Shown here: positions 22,594-33,128 of the stretch, piece after piece | Numbering within the stretch: position 1 is the first letter of the stretch | Layout of the letters: every line of letters starts with the position of its first letter | From: Cliona cf. orientalis | Lineage: Eukaryota; Porifera; Demospongiae; Clionaida; Clionaidae | NCBI GenBank assembly: GCA_963930775.1 | Contig: OZ005691.1 | Span: forward strand, 5,329,000-5,392,999 | Direction: 5' to 3' | Length of the DNA: 64,000 nt | Program-made: the position numbers and the translations under genes | The notes under the pieces: model-generated | Seen by the model: only the letters and a program-made list of their open reading frames with translations | The model's database searches: none | What the model was told of the DNA's origin: nothing

Positions 22594-23163
22594 GATTGTA
22601 CTGACTACAGGACCAGATTAATCACACTTAATATTCTACCAATGTCAATGTTGCTTGAGCTCAGTGACCTGTGTTTCTTTGTTAAGTCTTTGAAACTCCA
22701 TGAGTCACCCAACCAATCATTCAACATCTCCGACCACGTTTTCTTTAGCCACAACAACACCAGGTCTGGTACTTTTAACAAGCTAGTTCAACCTCCTATT
22801 AAACACAATAGAGACAAACAATTCTACTTTTACAGACTACCCCATCTATGGAACTCGCTACCTCCCATTGATCTAAACTTATCATTCATAACCATCAGAA
22901 AACAATTAATTGACATCTTCTGGAAGTCATTTCTCACCAATTTCAACCCAGATATCAGCTGCTCATACTATTTCGCATGTCCCTGCCCAAGGTGTTTCTC
23001 CGTACCAAAATCCTGCTTCAACTAACTGGCACAAGAGCTGCATCAATTGTACTTTTCTAGCCTAGAACGATTTACATTATACTTATTATATTATCTCTTT
23101 GCTATCTTGTCAGGCTGTTGCAATCATATAACAGACCTTCAGCTACATGGTAGCTGTAAAGCA

Positions 23164-23196
<33 letters not shown>
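22594..23196 (+). pseudogene. LINE (CR1/L2-type) reverse transcriptase C-terminus, 5'-truncated, with ATA tail
   Basis: The open frame to 23025 reads YRTRLITLNILPMSMLLELSD, RSGTFNKLVQP, FYFYRLPHLWNSLPPID and FACPCPRC. This is the end of a non-LTR retrotransposon ORF2 after the polymerase palm. An (ATA)n microsatellite at 23164-23196 follows the stop and fits the short-repeat tails of CR1-like elements. The polymerase catalytic part is missing, as expected for a 5'-truncated insertion. No lesion is seen within the fragment. Confidence 0.75.
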
Positions 23197-23197
<1 letters not shown>

Positions 23198-23810
23198 AAA
23201 CATAAACAGAACACGTAAAATATTGCATACACAAACTGCACTGAGAAAAGATATAGATCATGAATGATGAAAATCTGTCAACAAAAACTATGGCATGATA
23301 TTGTGAGGTAAGATAATAACTGAGTGATCTGGTAAAGTGTGTAACAAACGAATATGCACAGGTTTGGTTAACAGAAGATTTTTGTACTCAAAAAAGGAAA
23401 AGTTGCTTCCTTGTTTATTAAGTGAATAGCAGTGAAAGTGTGGAAGACATGTAGATGAGAATGTGTATCCTTTGAACACAACTATACTTTCATTAATGAC
23501 ATAAATGTGCTTGATTTGGCCAACAAGAGGTAGATCATCCTCGACAGCTCAGCATAAACAAAGCCAGCATCTGGTCGAAACTCATGCCCTCCTATTTTTA
23601 TCCACTTTGCACTGCATTATGAGGGAAAACAAAAGCATAAAGAGAAGATCTTTTTATGACTTGCTACTTACTCATATGCACTTGATACTGTCATGGTGTC
23701 TAGACTTGTTTGTAGAACACACGGAAGGACCATCGAACCTATTATGCATGTACATAAATTATGTAAACAAAATTACATAACATTACACAACTGTACAGTA
23801 CTTAGCTACC

Positions 23811-24565
23811 TGGTCCAATCTCTAGGTCACAGGCACCCACAAAGCTGCAGGCATTGTGATAGCACTCAAGTTGTTGGTGACACATTGCCAATGAGTAGGA
23901 GATGTTGATGAAGTTACCCATTGACTGGGCAAGCTTATTGAACTATGCGTGTTTGGCTTCAATTCATACCTCATAGTCCAGTGGCAGACAAGAGGGCCAA
24001 ACCTGTAAAGTAATGTATACGCAACTTCAGTGCACATACATGTACACACATCCACGTGACGAATCCTACACTATACAAAAATTTGAATTTACTATATGCT
24101 GGAAATCTGTAGGATAGGGCAATATTTTCTACATATTTCGCTCATTTGCACGAAATGTTGCCCTATCCTCTGCTAGTTATGTGTAGGAAATATGAGGAAA
24201 TATCACATTTTAGAAAACAGAACACGTAGGAAATCTCAATTTTGGTCCAGTGCTATGTCATAAGAATGTGCTGTTGAATAATATTATTTAACACTTACTG
24301 GAGTATGAGGCGTGGCATATGAACCATAAAATGCATTTTGGGATTACTGACAGGTCTGGATAGAGCTCTTTAAAATCCTCATGATGTTCATAGATGAGGG
24401 TCCTTAGGTACGACACATATTCCGAGGTGATATTGGGAGAGAAGAGAAAATCTGTAATATCCAGCTACTTCAAAAAGTTGGCCCAGTACTCATCATCATC
24501 AGGGATATAATCACTAACACCAACTTTAATTGAACGCGTCAATGAGTTGTGGCTCTCTCTCAGAA
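23811..24565 (-). pseudogene. Degenerate transposase-like gene remnant (two exons)
   Basis: The upstream exon (about 24565-24299) reads IPDDDEYWANFLK, then a TAG, then LDITDFLFSPNITSEYVSYL and EHHEDFKELYPDLSVI. A one-base break precedes PKMHFMVHMPRLIL. It ends at a GTAAGT donor (24298). The second exon starts at 24002 after ctttacag in the matching phase and reads FGPLVCHWTMRYELK. After another frame break it reads FNKLAQSMGNFINISYSLAM. The combination of a conserved MH..H.PRL..FGPLV..W.MRYE block and a repetitive gene landscape suggests a transposon-derived protein family common in sponges and cnidarians. I cannot name it firmly. At least one stop and two frame breaks make it dead. Confidence 0.6.
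24080..24255. repeat. Short inverted-repeat element, copy 1 (relative at 52318-52490)
   Basis: It shares the order GGAAATnTGTAGGATA, TTTTCTAC.CATTT.., TATCCTCTG, TAGGAAATCT, TTTTGGTC(C/T)AGTG with 52318-52490. The ends are complementary around ACAC-TA-GACCAAAA. It is located in the intron of the dead gene above. Confidence 0.5.
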
Positions 24566-24653
24566 GTAACAAGCTAGATAGCGATAAAGATATCAAATTG
24601 ATGCAGCTATGGTAGGAGAGCCTCATTTCTGCCGGATAGCTACAAGTTTCCAG

Positions 24654-25384
24654 AGTTGACAGATGGATCTGCTTTTTATCCAAAGTACAAACGATTGAGT
24701 GTTGACTCGATAGATCTTTACTTTAAAAAGCTACATCCAGACATTATTGAAAAGGAACGCTACACTGTAATGAGAAACAGTCCCGAATACAACAACCAGA
24801 TTTGCGATATGAATGCAACACCACAGTCGCTCACCTTTTGTAATTCAGATATCCATTTTGCGACACGTTTGGACCAACCAATCTTTGTTGGTGAACTGGG
24901 TCACCGGGTTATCTTGGCCTTAGGCCAGCAGGGAGGGTTCCGTAACCCATTTGTTTGGTCAATGAAAGGTATTCATCTTTATGATAGAGTATCAAACGTT
25001 CTTAAGAAATATTTTTCACACGTATCCCATCAAAATAGACGAATCACAGAAGAAATGATTAAGGAAAATTTTGAATTCTATAAAAGTGACCCAGAGATAA
25101 CCAATATCGATGCTTTCATATGCCTTTTCCAGCCTGGAATGTGTGAAATGTGGTTACCATTCAAGATGACTGTGTTCATTCCAGCACACCACTATAACAT
25201 GGGAAGATGCTCGATTGAGGAAACAAAATGGCCTCACATAACGTACTTTGACAACTTCAAAGACTTGGAAGAGAAGCTTTTAACTGCCGACTTTGATAGA
25301 ATTCACACTTTAATGGTTAAAGAGAACAAACGAAGAAGAAAGCAGCTTGAAAATATAATTGGTGCATTGTTTTCAAGAAAATAG
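24654..25384 (+). CDS. Terminal exon of an uncharacterised protein, possibly glycosyltransferase-like
   Basis: An acceptor-like tttccag precedes the open frame. The frame has 242 codons from the TTG at 24656 and ends at TAG 25382-25384. It contains IFVGELGHRVILALGQQGGF, FICLFQPGMCEMWLPFKMTV and FIPAHHYNMGRC. The middle block resembles a family of putative GT-B or exostosin-like glycosyltransferases I recall from invertebrates and protists (CSFP..MCELWMPFNKT-type), but I am not certain. The C-terminus is a basic helix, KENKRRRKQLENI. I could not find an ATG-bearing upstream exon. The 5' neighbour is a dead gene on the other strand, so this may be a stranded fragment. Confidence 0.45.
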
Positions 25385-27262
25385 ACAAAGGAAGAAAGGT
25401 CCCACAAGACTATGTAAATGCGATAAGAATGTTGTTTAATGTTTCTAAGCTTCAGGTGTACTGACTCATGCACAGAGAAGTGTGAACATGTAGCTATGTT
25501 TCTCTGAGCCCACAATTATTATTGTAATATCAAGTTTTGTTGACTGCATTCTCTATAGGTAGCTTTTCTATAAATTACAGTAATTGTGTTTTGATAATTA
25601 AGGCCAGCAATATTATAATTACCCAGTTGGTTGGATTTAGCTAAGTGCATAATTTAATTTTAACAATAATAGGGATTTGAAGCTACTATATCATTGTGAA
25701 TCGCATGCAAGCAAGCCACACCCCTCGACCTCGTGGGATGGCTGTAATTGACAATCTTGCAAGGGTCTGCAAGATCCAAAGTGAGGTCAAAATCATACAA
25801 GGAGTGTAAGGGACCTTGTCCAAAGCTCTTGTGGAAAAATTAACGTCAAGATGATAGCTATTAACATTTTATCCCCTCCCCCTCCTCTCTTAGCTAACGT
25901 CACAGCATTTCAGGATTCAACGCTGAAACTCTGATTCTGCTCCGTTTAGCCTATACACATTCGGTTCGAGAACTACTGTAACAGTGACCTAACCCCATGC
26001 AAATTGAATGCGGGAAAGTGTCAAAAATGGACTAAAAACCAAATACCTCACTCCACCAAATCACTCAAATTTTCAAAAAATTAATGGGAATTTTCTGTTG
26101 CTCATGAAATGTATTTTCAAGGTTAGGGGGGCTAACTCAACATTTGTGGGTTAGGCCACTCTGGTTCTGAACCCTTCAATTAATTTGATCCACCGGTATT
26201 ATAAATAATGAGATCATCAGATTGCCAGTGGTTGGGATCATTACTTTAACTATTAGATAGCCTGCAATGAAGGAAGAACACTGATTTTTTTCTCTATATA
26301 TAGCTATGTTGTGGATTATAACCATAGATCATGACAGATGACATGATAAATTATAGCTACATAACAAGTTAAAGTCCAGGTTGAGGAATCTGGACTATAA
26401 CTATATCCTTGTGGGGGGGGGGGGGGGGGGGGGGGGTAGATGATAATCATTATACTGGTATTTAGGGATTAAAGTATACATTTCTTGATGGACATTAATA
26501 ATAATTTATGGCAACAAGCCTCATAATTATGACGATCCTTTCCATTTCCCTGCTGTATAATACTCTCGCTTGATTCTTTTCTGATGGGTGATTAGAATCT
26601 TCAATGATTAAAGACCAGCTATGGCGCTGAGTTAATTTCAGCAGGCGACATCACAAAATAAAAGTAGCTAAATACTAAAGGATGCACTTAGGATACCTGT
26701 CATATAGCTACATGTATACTCGTAGCTATGAAGATACAGTCATAAAGATCCATGACAGTCGGTATGGAATGTTCAGTAAAAATGTAGTAGCTGTTCCCTC
26801 TAATTAAATTTTAGCTGAAGCCAAGCAATACACATATCTGAGGCATGCATGAAGTTGCCACGACTACCTAGCACAGAGACATGCATGAAACCAAGACATT
26901 GTGTGAAGTGGTTATAATTGGTAATAGATATTAAATCACTATTGATGTATACTGAGTGATGTGGCGAATATCAAAATACTGCAAGACTAGCTGGCACAAT
27001 ATTTCATGGGTGTAGATAACTTTTTCGTAGTGGGGGGGGGGGGGGGGGGGGAGCTTGTGTTGCCACGCCCAAATTTGTGACCACTCCTACTTATTATTGG
27101 ATTGCCACCATATCTATAGCATGCGCAGGTGGTGTTATAAATAAATTCAATGATAAGGTGGCTCGTCCATTTTTGCAAAAATGAAAGTATTATACCAAGC
27201 TAGGGCACATAGCTATATCGAGTCACAGCTCGATAAGCCCTTGATTGTACATAGTTTAAAGG

Positions 27263-27295
<33 letters not shown>

Positions 27296-27995
27296 CACAG
27301 ACATGTATTTAGCAGCCCCCTATCGACACTACCTCTCAGTGCCTTATGGACACTGTATTGTCAATTCAAAAATGCTTGAGATACTAATCATAGAACATAC
27401 TATGGAATAAATAGCCATCATTGCTAATTTCACCTATGAAGGGATTTGGAAGAGTATAGTACGTAAATCACGAAATTTATATTGTGCATCTTATTCATAT
27501 GTATTCATGCACGGTAAGGCCTAGGCGCATGAATAAAATTACGTTATTTTAACCAACGCAATTATTACCCACACGCATGCGCCAGTGGTTTACTACATGC
27601 CATGGTCACATACCAATGCATGCTAGTGCTAGTAGCTATATAGTCTACCAGCACTATTCACGGATTAAGAGTTTGCTAATAAAAGGAAGCTCTGCCCACT
27701 GTGTCACATGAGCAGACTGGAATCAGGCAGAGAAAAACAGAGGAGGCTAGTAAATGAATATCAGCAGTAAACTGATAACACAGAAGCAATACATGTATCC
27801 AATCCTGAAAAGATGAGTGAAATTAGTAACCGATTTGTAATTCTGATTGAGAGACTGTATATAAATACTCTGTGCAAGTATCCCATGGTTGAAATTCGCA
27901 TGATTTTGATGACATTCATTTTTAATTTGATCAAAGTGATACTGAACCACATGACTTAATGCAACACAAATTTCCAGTATTATAATATTTGTCTG

Positions 27996-28330
27996 GAAGG
28001 TACCCAGTATATTTATTATGATATCTTGGGGGTAAAGTGGTTTCAATTAATTATAAGTTGTCATCATGCAGGGTAAATCCGGAGGGTACCCAGTATATTC
28101 ATTATGACGTCTCGGGGGGAGGGGGGGAAGTGACTTTAATTAAGTTGTCATGAGTGTAAATGTATAATATATGTACCCATAATTAGTCCGGAGGGTACTC
28201 AGTGTATTCATAATGGTGTCTTGTGGGGTAAAGTGGCTTCAATTAAGTTGTCATCAGGGTAAGTGTGCCTATAAATTAATCTTGAGGGTGCATGTTTAGG
28301 TGGTTTTAATTATTGTCATGGGGGAAAATG
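27996..28330. repeat. Degenerate tandem repeat, units of about 83-110 bp
   Basis: GGAGGGTACCCAGTATATTC-type unit starts recur near 27996, 28079 and 28189, each followed by ATTATGA.GTCT.GGGG, GTGGCTTCAATTAAGTTGTC. A last decayed unit begins near 28283. The units differ by indels, so the array is old. Confidence 0.65.
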
Positions 28331-28372
28331 TGATATTGTTCTTCCATGGGGGTGTATCTTTATTAACTGGAA

Positions 28373-28440
28373 TAGCCCAATGGCATAATGGTAATGTACC
28401 GCCCGCCCGCATACAATTCTGGTAAAATCCTGATGAGAAA
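28373..28440 (+). other. Possible tRNA-derived relic (SINE head)
   Basis: TGGCATAATGGTAATGTACC resembles a Pol III A box region, and GGTAAAATCC, 30 bases on, resembles a decayed B box (GGTTCGAATCC). No tRNA fold is convincing, so this is weak. Confidence 0.25.
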
Positions 28441-28550
28441 CTGTTATTCAACAAATAGTGGCCTTAGTGTATCTCTCTGCAATACGCAATATATGCAATA
28501 TATATCTATGCACTGCCAGGACTTAGTCTCGATTGTCCCCAGATCCCACC

Positions 28551-28768
28551 TATAGTGTTCCAGTCAACTCAGATTAATATTCAACTAGATTCTCAGGTTA
28601 CTTATTCTCACATGGCATAGCAATCACAAGATGCATACACAGCACATTACACACATTACATCATCACCATAAACCACATAACATACACACAGTATTTACC
28701 ACATACCCACATAACAGAACAATACAGATATACATGCACAGTACATACAATACTCTATGGACACTACA
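28551..28768 (-). repeat. 3' LTR of the Gypsy element (218 bp)
   Basis: On the minus strand it runs TGTAGTGTCC...GGAACACTATA. It contains the 6-bp TAATAT missing from the other LTR and otherwise is almost identical to 32912-33123. Confidence 0.95.
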
Positions 28769-28829
28769 TCTCCCCCTTCCTCTGAATCAAAGAGGGGTTG
28801 CATACACAATTAATGTTAGTTTGTTTCAG

Positions 28830-29957
28830 TTATTGTTCGTATACATTGTTTCCAAAACGTCGTGACGACTTTCGATTTCGTACTGGATATCGTCTTGGAG
28901 GGTTTACATTTGGTGCCTGGACTTGAGGTTGTGCATTTACTGGCGGTGTTGCACTATCTTCTACCTCCTCCTCCTCATCGCTAGACTCATCTGCCCCATC
29001 CATGGACACATCAACTACTTTGAAATGGGAGGCGTTTCGTGTTATGTATTTGTCCTTCCTGCGAGCCGTTACCATTGTTCCTTTGATGCGTGTCACACTA
29101 AATGGATATGGATTATAACGTGTAGACAGCTTATTCTGTTTCCATTGTCGCACAAGTACTAAATCACCAACTTGGATTTTGGACACCTGTGTTCCTTTGT
29201 CGGCATGTGCTTTCATTTTCGCTTTTGCTTTAGCATCGTTTTCAATTACTCGAGCACTCATGTCAGACGGGACAGTGATAAACTGTGGTTGAGGTAGCTT
29301 AGTCTGGATTTTGCGGTTAAAGAGAAGCTCAGCTGGAGCAAAACCTGTTGTCGTATGAGGAGTAGCTCTGTAGTTTAGCAAGAATCGATAGAGATGCTTT
29401 TTCCATTGAGTGCCTTCCACAGTGGCAGAACGAATAGCTTTCATCAGTGGCTTCATAAAACTTTCTGCCTCGGAATTTGCTTGTGGCCAAAGAGGCGTAA
29501 TTTTCTTGTGGTTGATTCCATTTTCTTGCATGTACTCTCGAATTTCATTGCTCGTGAACGGAGGTCCATTATCGCTTCGTAAAGTGTCGGGAATACCGTG
29601 AGTCGAAAAAATTCGATCCATTTTTGGAATGATAGCTTTTGCAGAAGTGGAATGAACAATCTCCACTTCCGGAAATCGGGAATATGCATCGATGATCACA
29701 AATAAGTATTCACCTGTGGGAAGAGGACCACAAAAATCCATGTTCAGTGTGTGCCATGGTTTAGGCGGTAGAGGTGACATGTGGAGAGGATCAGGACGAT
29801 TTTCCGGCCCATTGGCTTGGCATGCTAGACATTTCTCGATTTTTTGTTTGACCATGTTGTCGATTCCAGGGAACCACACTTTCTCGCGTAACAACTTCTT
29901 GGTCTTTACTAGGCCTTGATGGCCTTCCTTCGTGTGCGATATCAATTGCTCTTTCAC
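28830..29957 (-). pseudogene. Gypsy integrase portion of pol, separated from the rest by a frame break
   Basis: About 370 residues encode an integrase with a zinc-binding H...C..C (CLACQ), the catalytic core MDFCGPLPTGEYLFVIIDAY, then DNGPPF, then the Glu in PLWPQANSEAES (the D,D-35-E triad), and a GPY/F-like C-terminal region with an acidic tail. The integrase inserts the element cDNA. It should be translated as the end of the polyprotein, but near 29925-29932 a short duplicated GGAAGG word (apparently a 4-base insertion) puts it out of frame with RNase H. Confidence 0.85.
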
Positions 29958-32819
29958 GGAGTACAGTAGGCATTACAATTCTACTGCCACGTAGGACTAT
30001 CTTGGAATCACTACTGATCGTCAGTTCACTTTGGACTCTCTTGAATAGTCCCAAATCATCTTTGTTGACATCTTCGGGTGGGTTGTCAATCTGTTGCCAT
30101 TTGCCGGTACGTAGTACATCCACGAGACATTGTAGAGTAGAATCTTCAGCAGTGGCTCGCTGAATTTCCACCAAAGTCATTGCCTTCGGCACTGCATGCG
30201 AGGTGAGAAAGCAGACATAGTCTTCAGCTAGTTTACCATGTGAATCATCCTCGGTCTTTAGTGGATGACGGGATAGGAAATCAGATGGATTCGAGCTTCC
30301 TTTTGTGTGTACAACATCGAAGTCGTAACCCTGTATACGTAGATTCCATCGCTCTATGCGTGCAGGCGGTTTCGATTGAGGGTTGTCCAGTATGAGCTGA
30401 ACCGGTTTGCAGTCCGTTAATAACGTAAAATGACTGCCGTACAAATACACATGAAGCCGTTCCACTGCCCAAACAATAGCTAAAGCTTCTCGCTCTGTCT
30501 GGGAATAACGACGCTCAACATCGGAGAGAGCTCGGCTAGCGTAAGCAACAACTCGACGATCATCCTGTCCCGGACTTTTCTGCATCAATATCGCAGACAA
30601 GCCCCATGGTGACGCATCGGTGATTAGGTCAGTCTCCTTGTTGGGATCAAAGTATGCCATGACTTTTGCATTGGTGAGCAGCTCTTTGATTTTGTTGAAA
30701 GCTTGGTCGTGCTTTTCGGACCATTGGAATGGACAATCTTTCTTGGTGAGATCCCGCAATGGTTGGGAGACATCACTGAAATTGTGGATGAACTTTGCGC
30801 AATATGTTGCCATCCCTAAGAAGCTTCTGACTTCACTTGTCGTTGTCGGTGGCGTAGCGGCTTTGATAGCCTCGACTTTCCGTGGATCGGGAGCAATCCC
30901 TTGACTGGAGAAAACGAATCCGAAGAATGTGAGAGATGACTTGTTAAACTCACATTTCGTCTTGTTGAGAGTGAGGTTGATTTCCGAGAATCTATTGAAC
31001 ACTGCCCGAAGAGCAGCATCGTGCTCAACTTGCGTCTTTCCGAAAACGATCACATCGTCGCTGACGTTTAATGATCCGGGAATATCTCTGATTTGCTCGT
31101 TAACAACTTTCTGAAACATCTCACTCGCTGAGTTGGTACCGAAATTGAGGCGAGTGTATCGCTTCAGACCTTTGTGTGTCGCGAACGTAGTGATGTAACG
31201 ACTCTCGGGTGCCAATGTGAGCTGATGATACCCTGATCGTAAATCCAACTTTGAGAACACAGTAGCTCCATTGAGGGTGTGTATGAGATCGTCAGTAGTG
31301 GGAGTTGGATGCCGTTCCCTTCTTATGGCTCGGTTTGCCATTCTCATGTCAATGCAGAGACGAACATCTCCATTTTTCTTGGGAATGATCACGAGAGGGG
31401 ACACCCATGGTGTGGGGCCTTCGACGTCTTCAATAATGCCTAGTGATTCCAGGTGGTCAAGTTCTTTCTCCACCTGCTTGCGGAGATGGAATGGAATCCG
31501 TCTTGCCTGTTGGACAACAGGAGGTACTTCTTTGTCAATGTGCAACTTGATCTCGACTCCCTTGAGGTTGCCAATTCCTTTGAAAAGGTTAGGGTATTGT
31601 GCAGTGAGGCGTTCATGCTCAGGCGTTTCTGCTGCTACTTTATTGACATGGAGATCAATCACACCAAGGCTGGTTGCCGTCTTGTAGCCTAATAGTGACC
31701 CACTGTCACCAGGTAAGACGTGGATAGTAGAGGTAACTTGGTTGCTTTTGAAACCGACCGTTGTCTCAAATTTGCCAAGAACCGACAGTTGTGACTTGGA
31801 GCCGTACGCAAACAAGCGTTTTGTAGGAGGCTGCAATCGCACATTCTTTGAGTGGTTGATTTTGTTGAATGTAGCCTCATCAACGATGTCGACGGACGCA
31901 CCCGTATCAACAATCATGTCAACAGCGACTCCACTGATCTGTACTGGTACGGTTGGTGTTTTAGCTGACGTTGCTCCTTGCCCTAGAGTGTATAGGTATT
32001 CATCGTCACTACTGCTTGTGTCGCTCTCTTGCACAGACACCTGGCGAATACGTGACTTTTTACCATGCCCTTTGGGTGGCTGTGGATGTTTGGTAGCTGT
32101 TTTGGACAGGCACATTCGAGCGAAATGATTCGGTTTACCGCATTTGCGACAGGTTTGTCCTTTCGCTGGACACGGACCCGTCTTGTGTGGCCACGTCAAT
32201 CCACATTTTCGACATTTTGTTGTTGATTGTTTGGATTCGGTAGTTCTAGAGGTTTGATTGCGAATATTGTGTACTGATTCGTCCTGTAGATTGCGTTCCA
32301 TACCGGTTGCTTGTCGTTCGCTGGCTTCGAGGCTGCGAGCTTTGGTGAGCAGAGCATCGAGTGTTAGTGCCTCTTCGCGAAGAGCGTACCTTCTCAGCCG
32401 TTTAGACTGACAGCTTTGGATGATTGCTGACTTGAGCTCCTTATCTAAGTCATGAAACTCACACGTGGCTCCTAACTTTCTCAGCCTGGTAGCAAACTGG
32501 TCCACTGATTCTCCCTTTTGCTGAACAGCTTGACGAAATTGGAAGATCTCATAATCAACGTTTTTCTTGGGTGAGAAGTAGTCATCCAGCTTCTTTTTTG
32601 CTGTAGCATAATCGTCACCCGTTTCTGTTAACGTCTCGAAGATTTCCTGTGTCTCCTGGCCAGCTTGATACAAAAGAAGAGCCCGTTTTTGCTTGTCATC
32701 TTCGACCTTCAACGCTGCCACGTAAGTATCGAACCTTTTAGTCCACTTTTTCCATCTCTGACTGAGAGAACTAGGTTCAGAGACAGGGTCAAATGGTGGT
32801 AGAGGTGGAAGATCTGCAT
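29940..32819 (-). pseudogene. Gypsy gag-pol: capsid, nucleocapsid, protease, reverse transcriptase, RNase H
   Basis: The long frame encodes, in order, a capsid-like helical region, two zinc knuckles (CRKCG...C, CRKCGKPNHFARMC), a protease (VDTGAS), a reverse transcriptase with an SDD box (NVSDDVIVFG in place of the usual Y-x-DD), and RNase H (LITDASPWGL, with REALAIVWAVE). The frame is open upstream into the LTR without an ATG. The natural start probably was the ATG at 32819-32817, which now sits one base out of frame with ADLPPLPPFDP, so a one-base loss there is likely. With the frame break before integrase, this copy should not make full polyprotein. Confidence 0.9.
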
Positions 32820-32911
32820 GGTTTGACTGCCATAGCCGCTTTTTTTTCTTTCTTTTTACGTGGACACCGAAAGGATGCGTGTACAGCGACAGATTTGATC
32901 CTCGTCGCCAA

Positions 32912-33123
32912 TATAGTGTTCCAGTCAACTCAGATTCAACTAGATACTCAGGTTACTTATTCTCACATGGCATAGCAATCACAAGATGCATACACAGCAC
33001 ATTACACACATTACATCATCACCATAAACCACATAACATACACACAGTATTTACCACATACCCACATAACAGAACAATACAGATATACATGCACAGTACA
33101 TACAATACTCTATGGACACTACA
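32912..33123 (-). repeat. 5' LTR of the Gypsy element (212 bp)
   Basis: It is the upstream LTR in the direction of transcription (minus). It is near-identical to 28551-28768 and is followed internally by the primer-binding-like TTGGCGACGAG. Confidence 0.95.
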
Positions 33124-33128
33124 CCACC

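Larger units (their letters stand above)
25385..28550. other. Gene-poor, repeat-bearing intergenic region
   Basis: No coding exon is convincing. Contents I can see are a decayed inverted-repeat element near 25965-26185 related to the one at 52868-53089, G24 and G20 runs at 26413-26436 and 27032-27051, an ATT microsatellite at 27264-27293, the degenerate tandem units at 27996-28330, and a tRNA-like relic near 28373-28440. Confidence 0.5.
28551..33123 (-). mobile_element. Full-length Ty3/Gypsy LTR retrotransposon, minus strand
   Basis: The element of 4,573 bp has two LTRs that differ mainly by a 6-bp indel, implying recent insertion, and a 5-bp target duplication, CCACC (28546-28550 and 33124-33128). 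Reading the minus strand: 5' LTR, a primer-binding-like TTGGCGACGAG (32911-32901), gag-pol, a purine tract GAGGAAGGGGGAGA just before the 3' LTR. There is no env gene. The gag-pol carries lesions (see the two coding entries), so this copy is defective. Confidence 0.95.
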
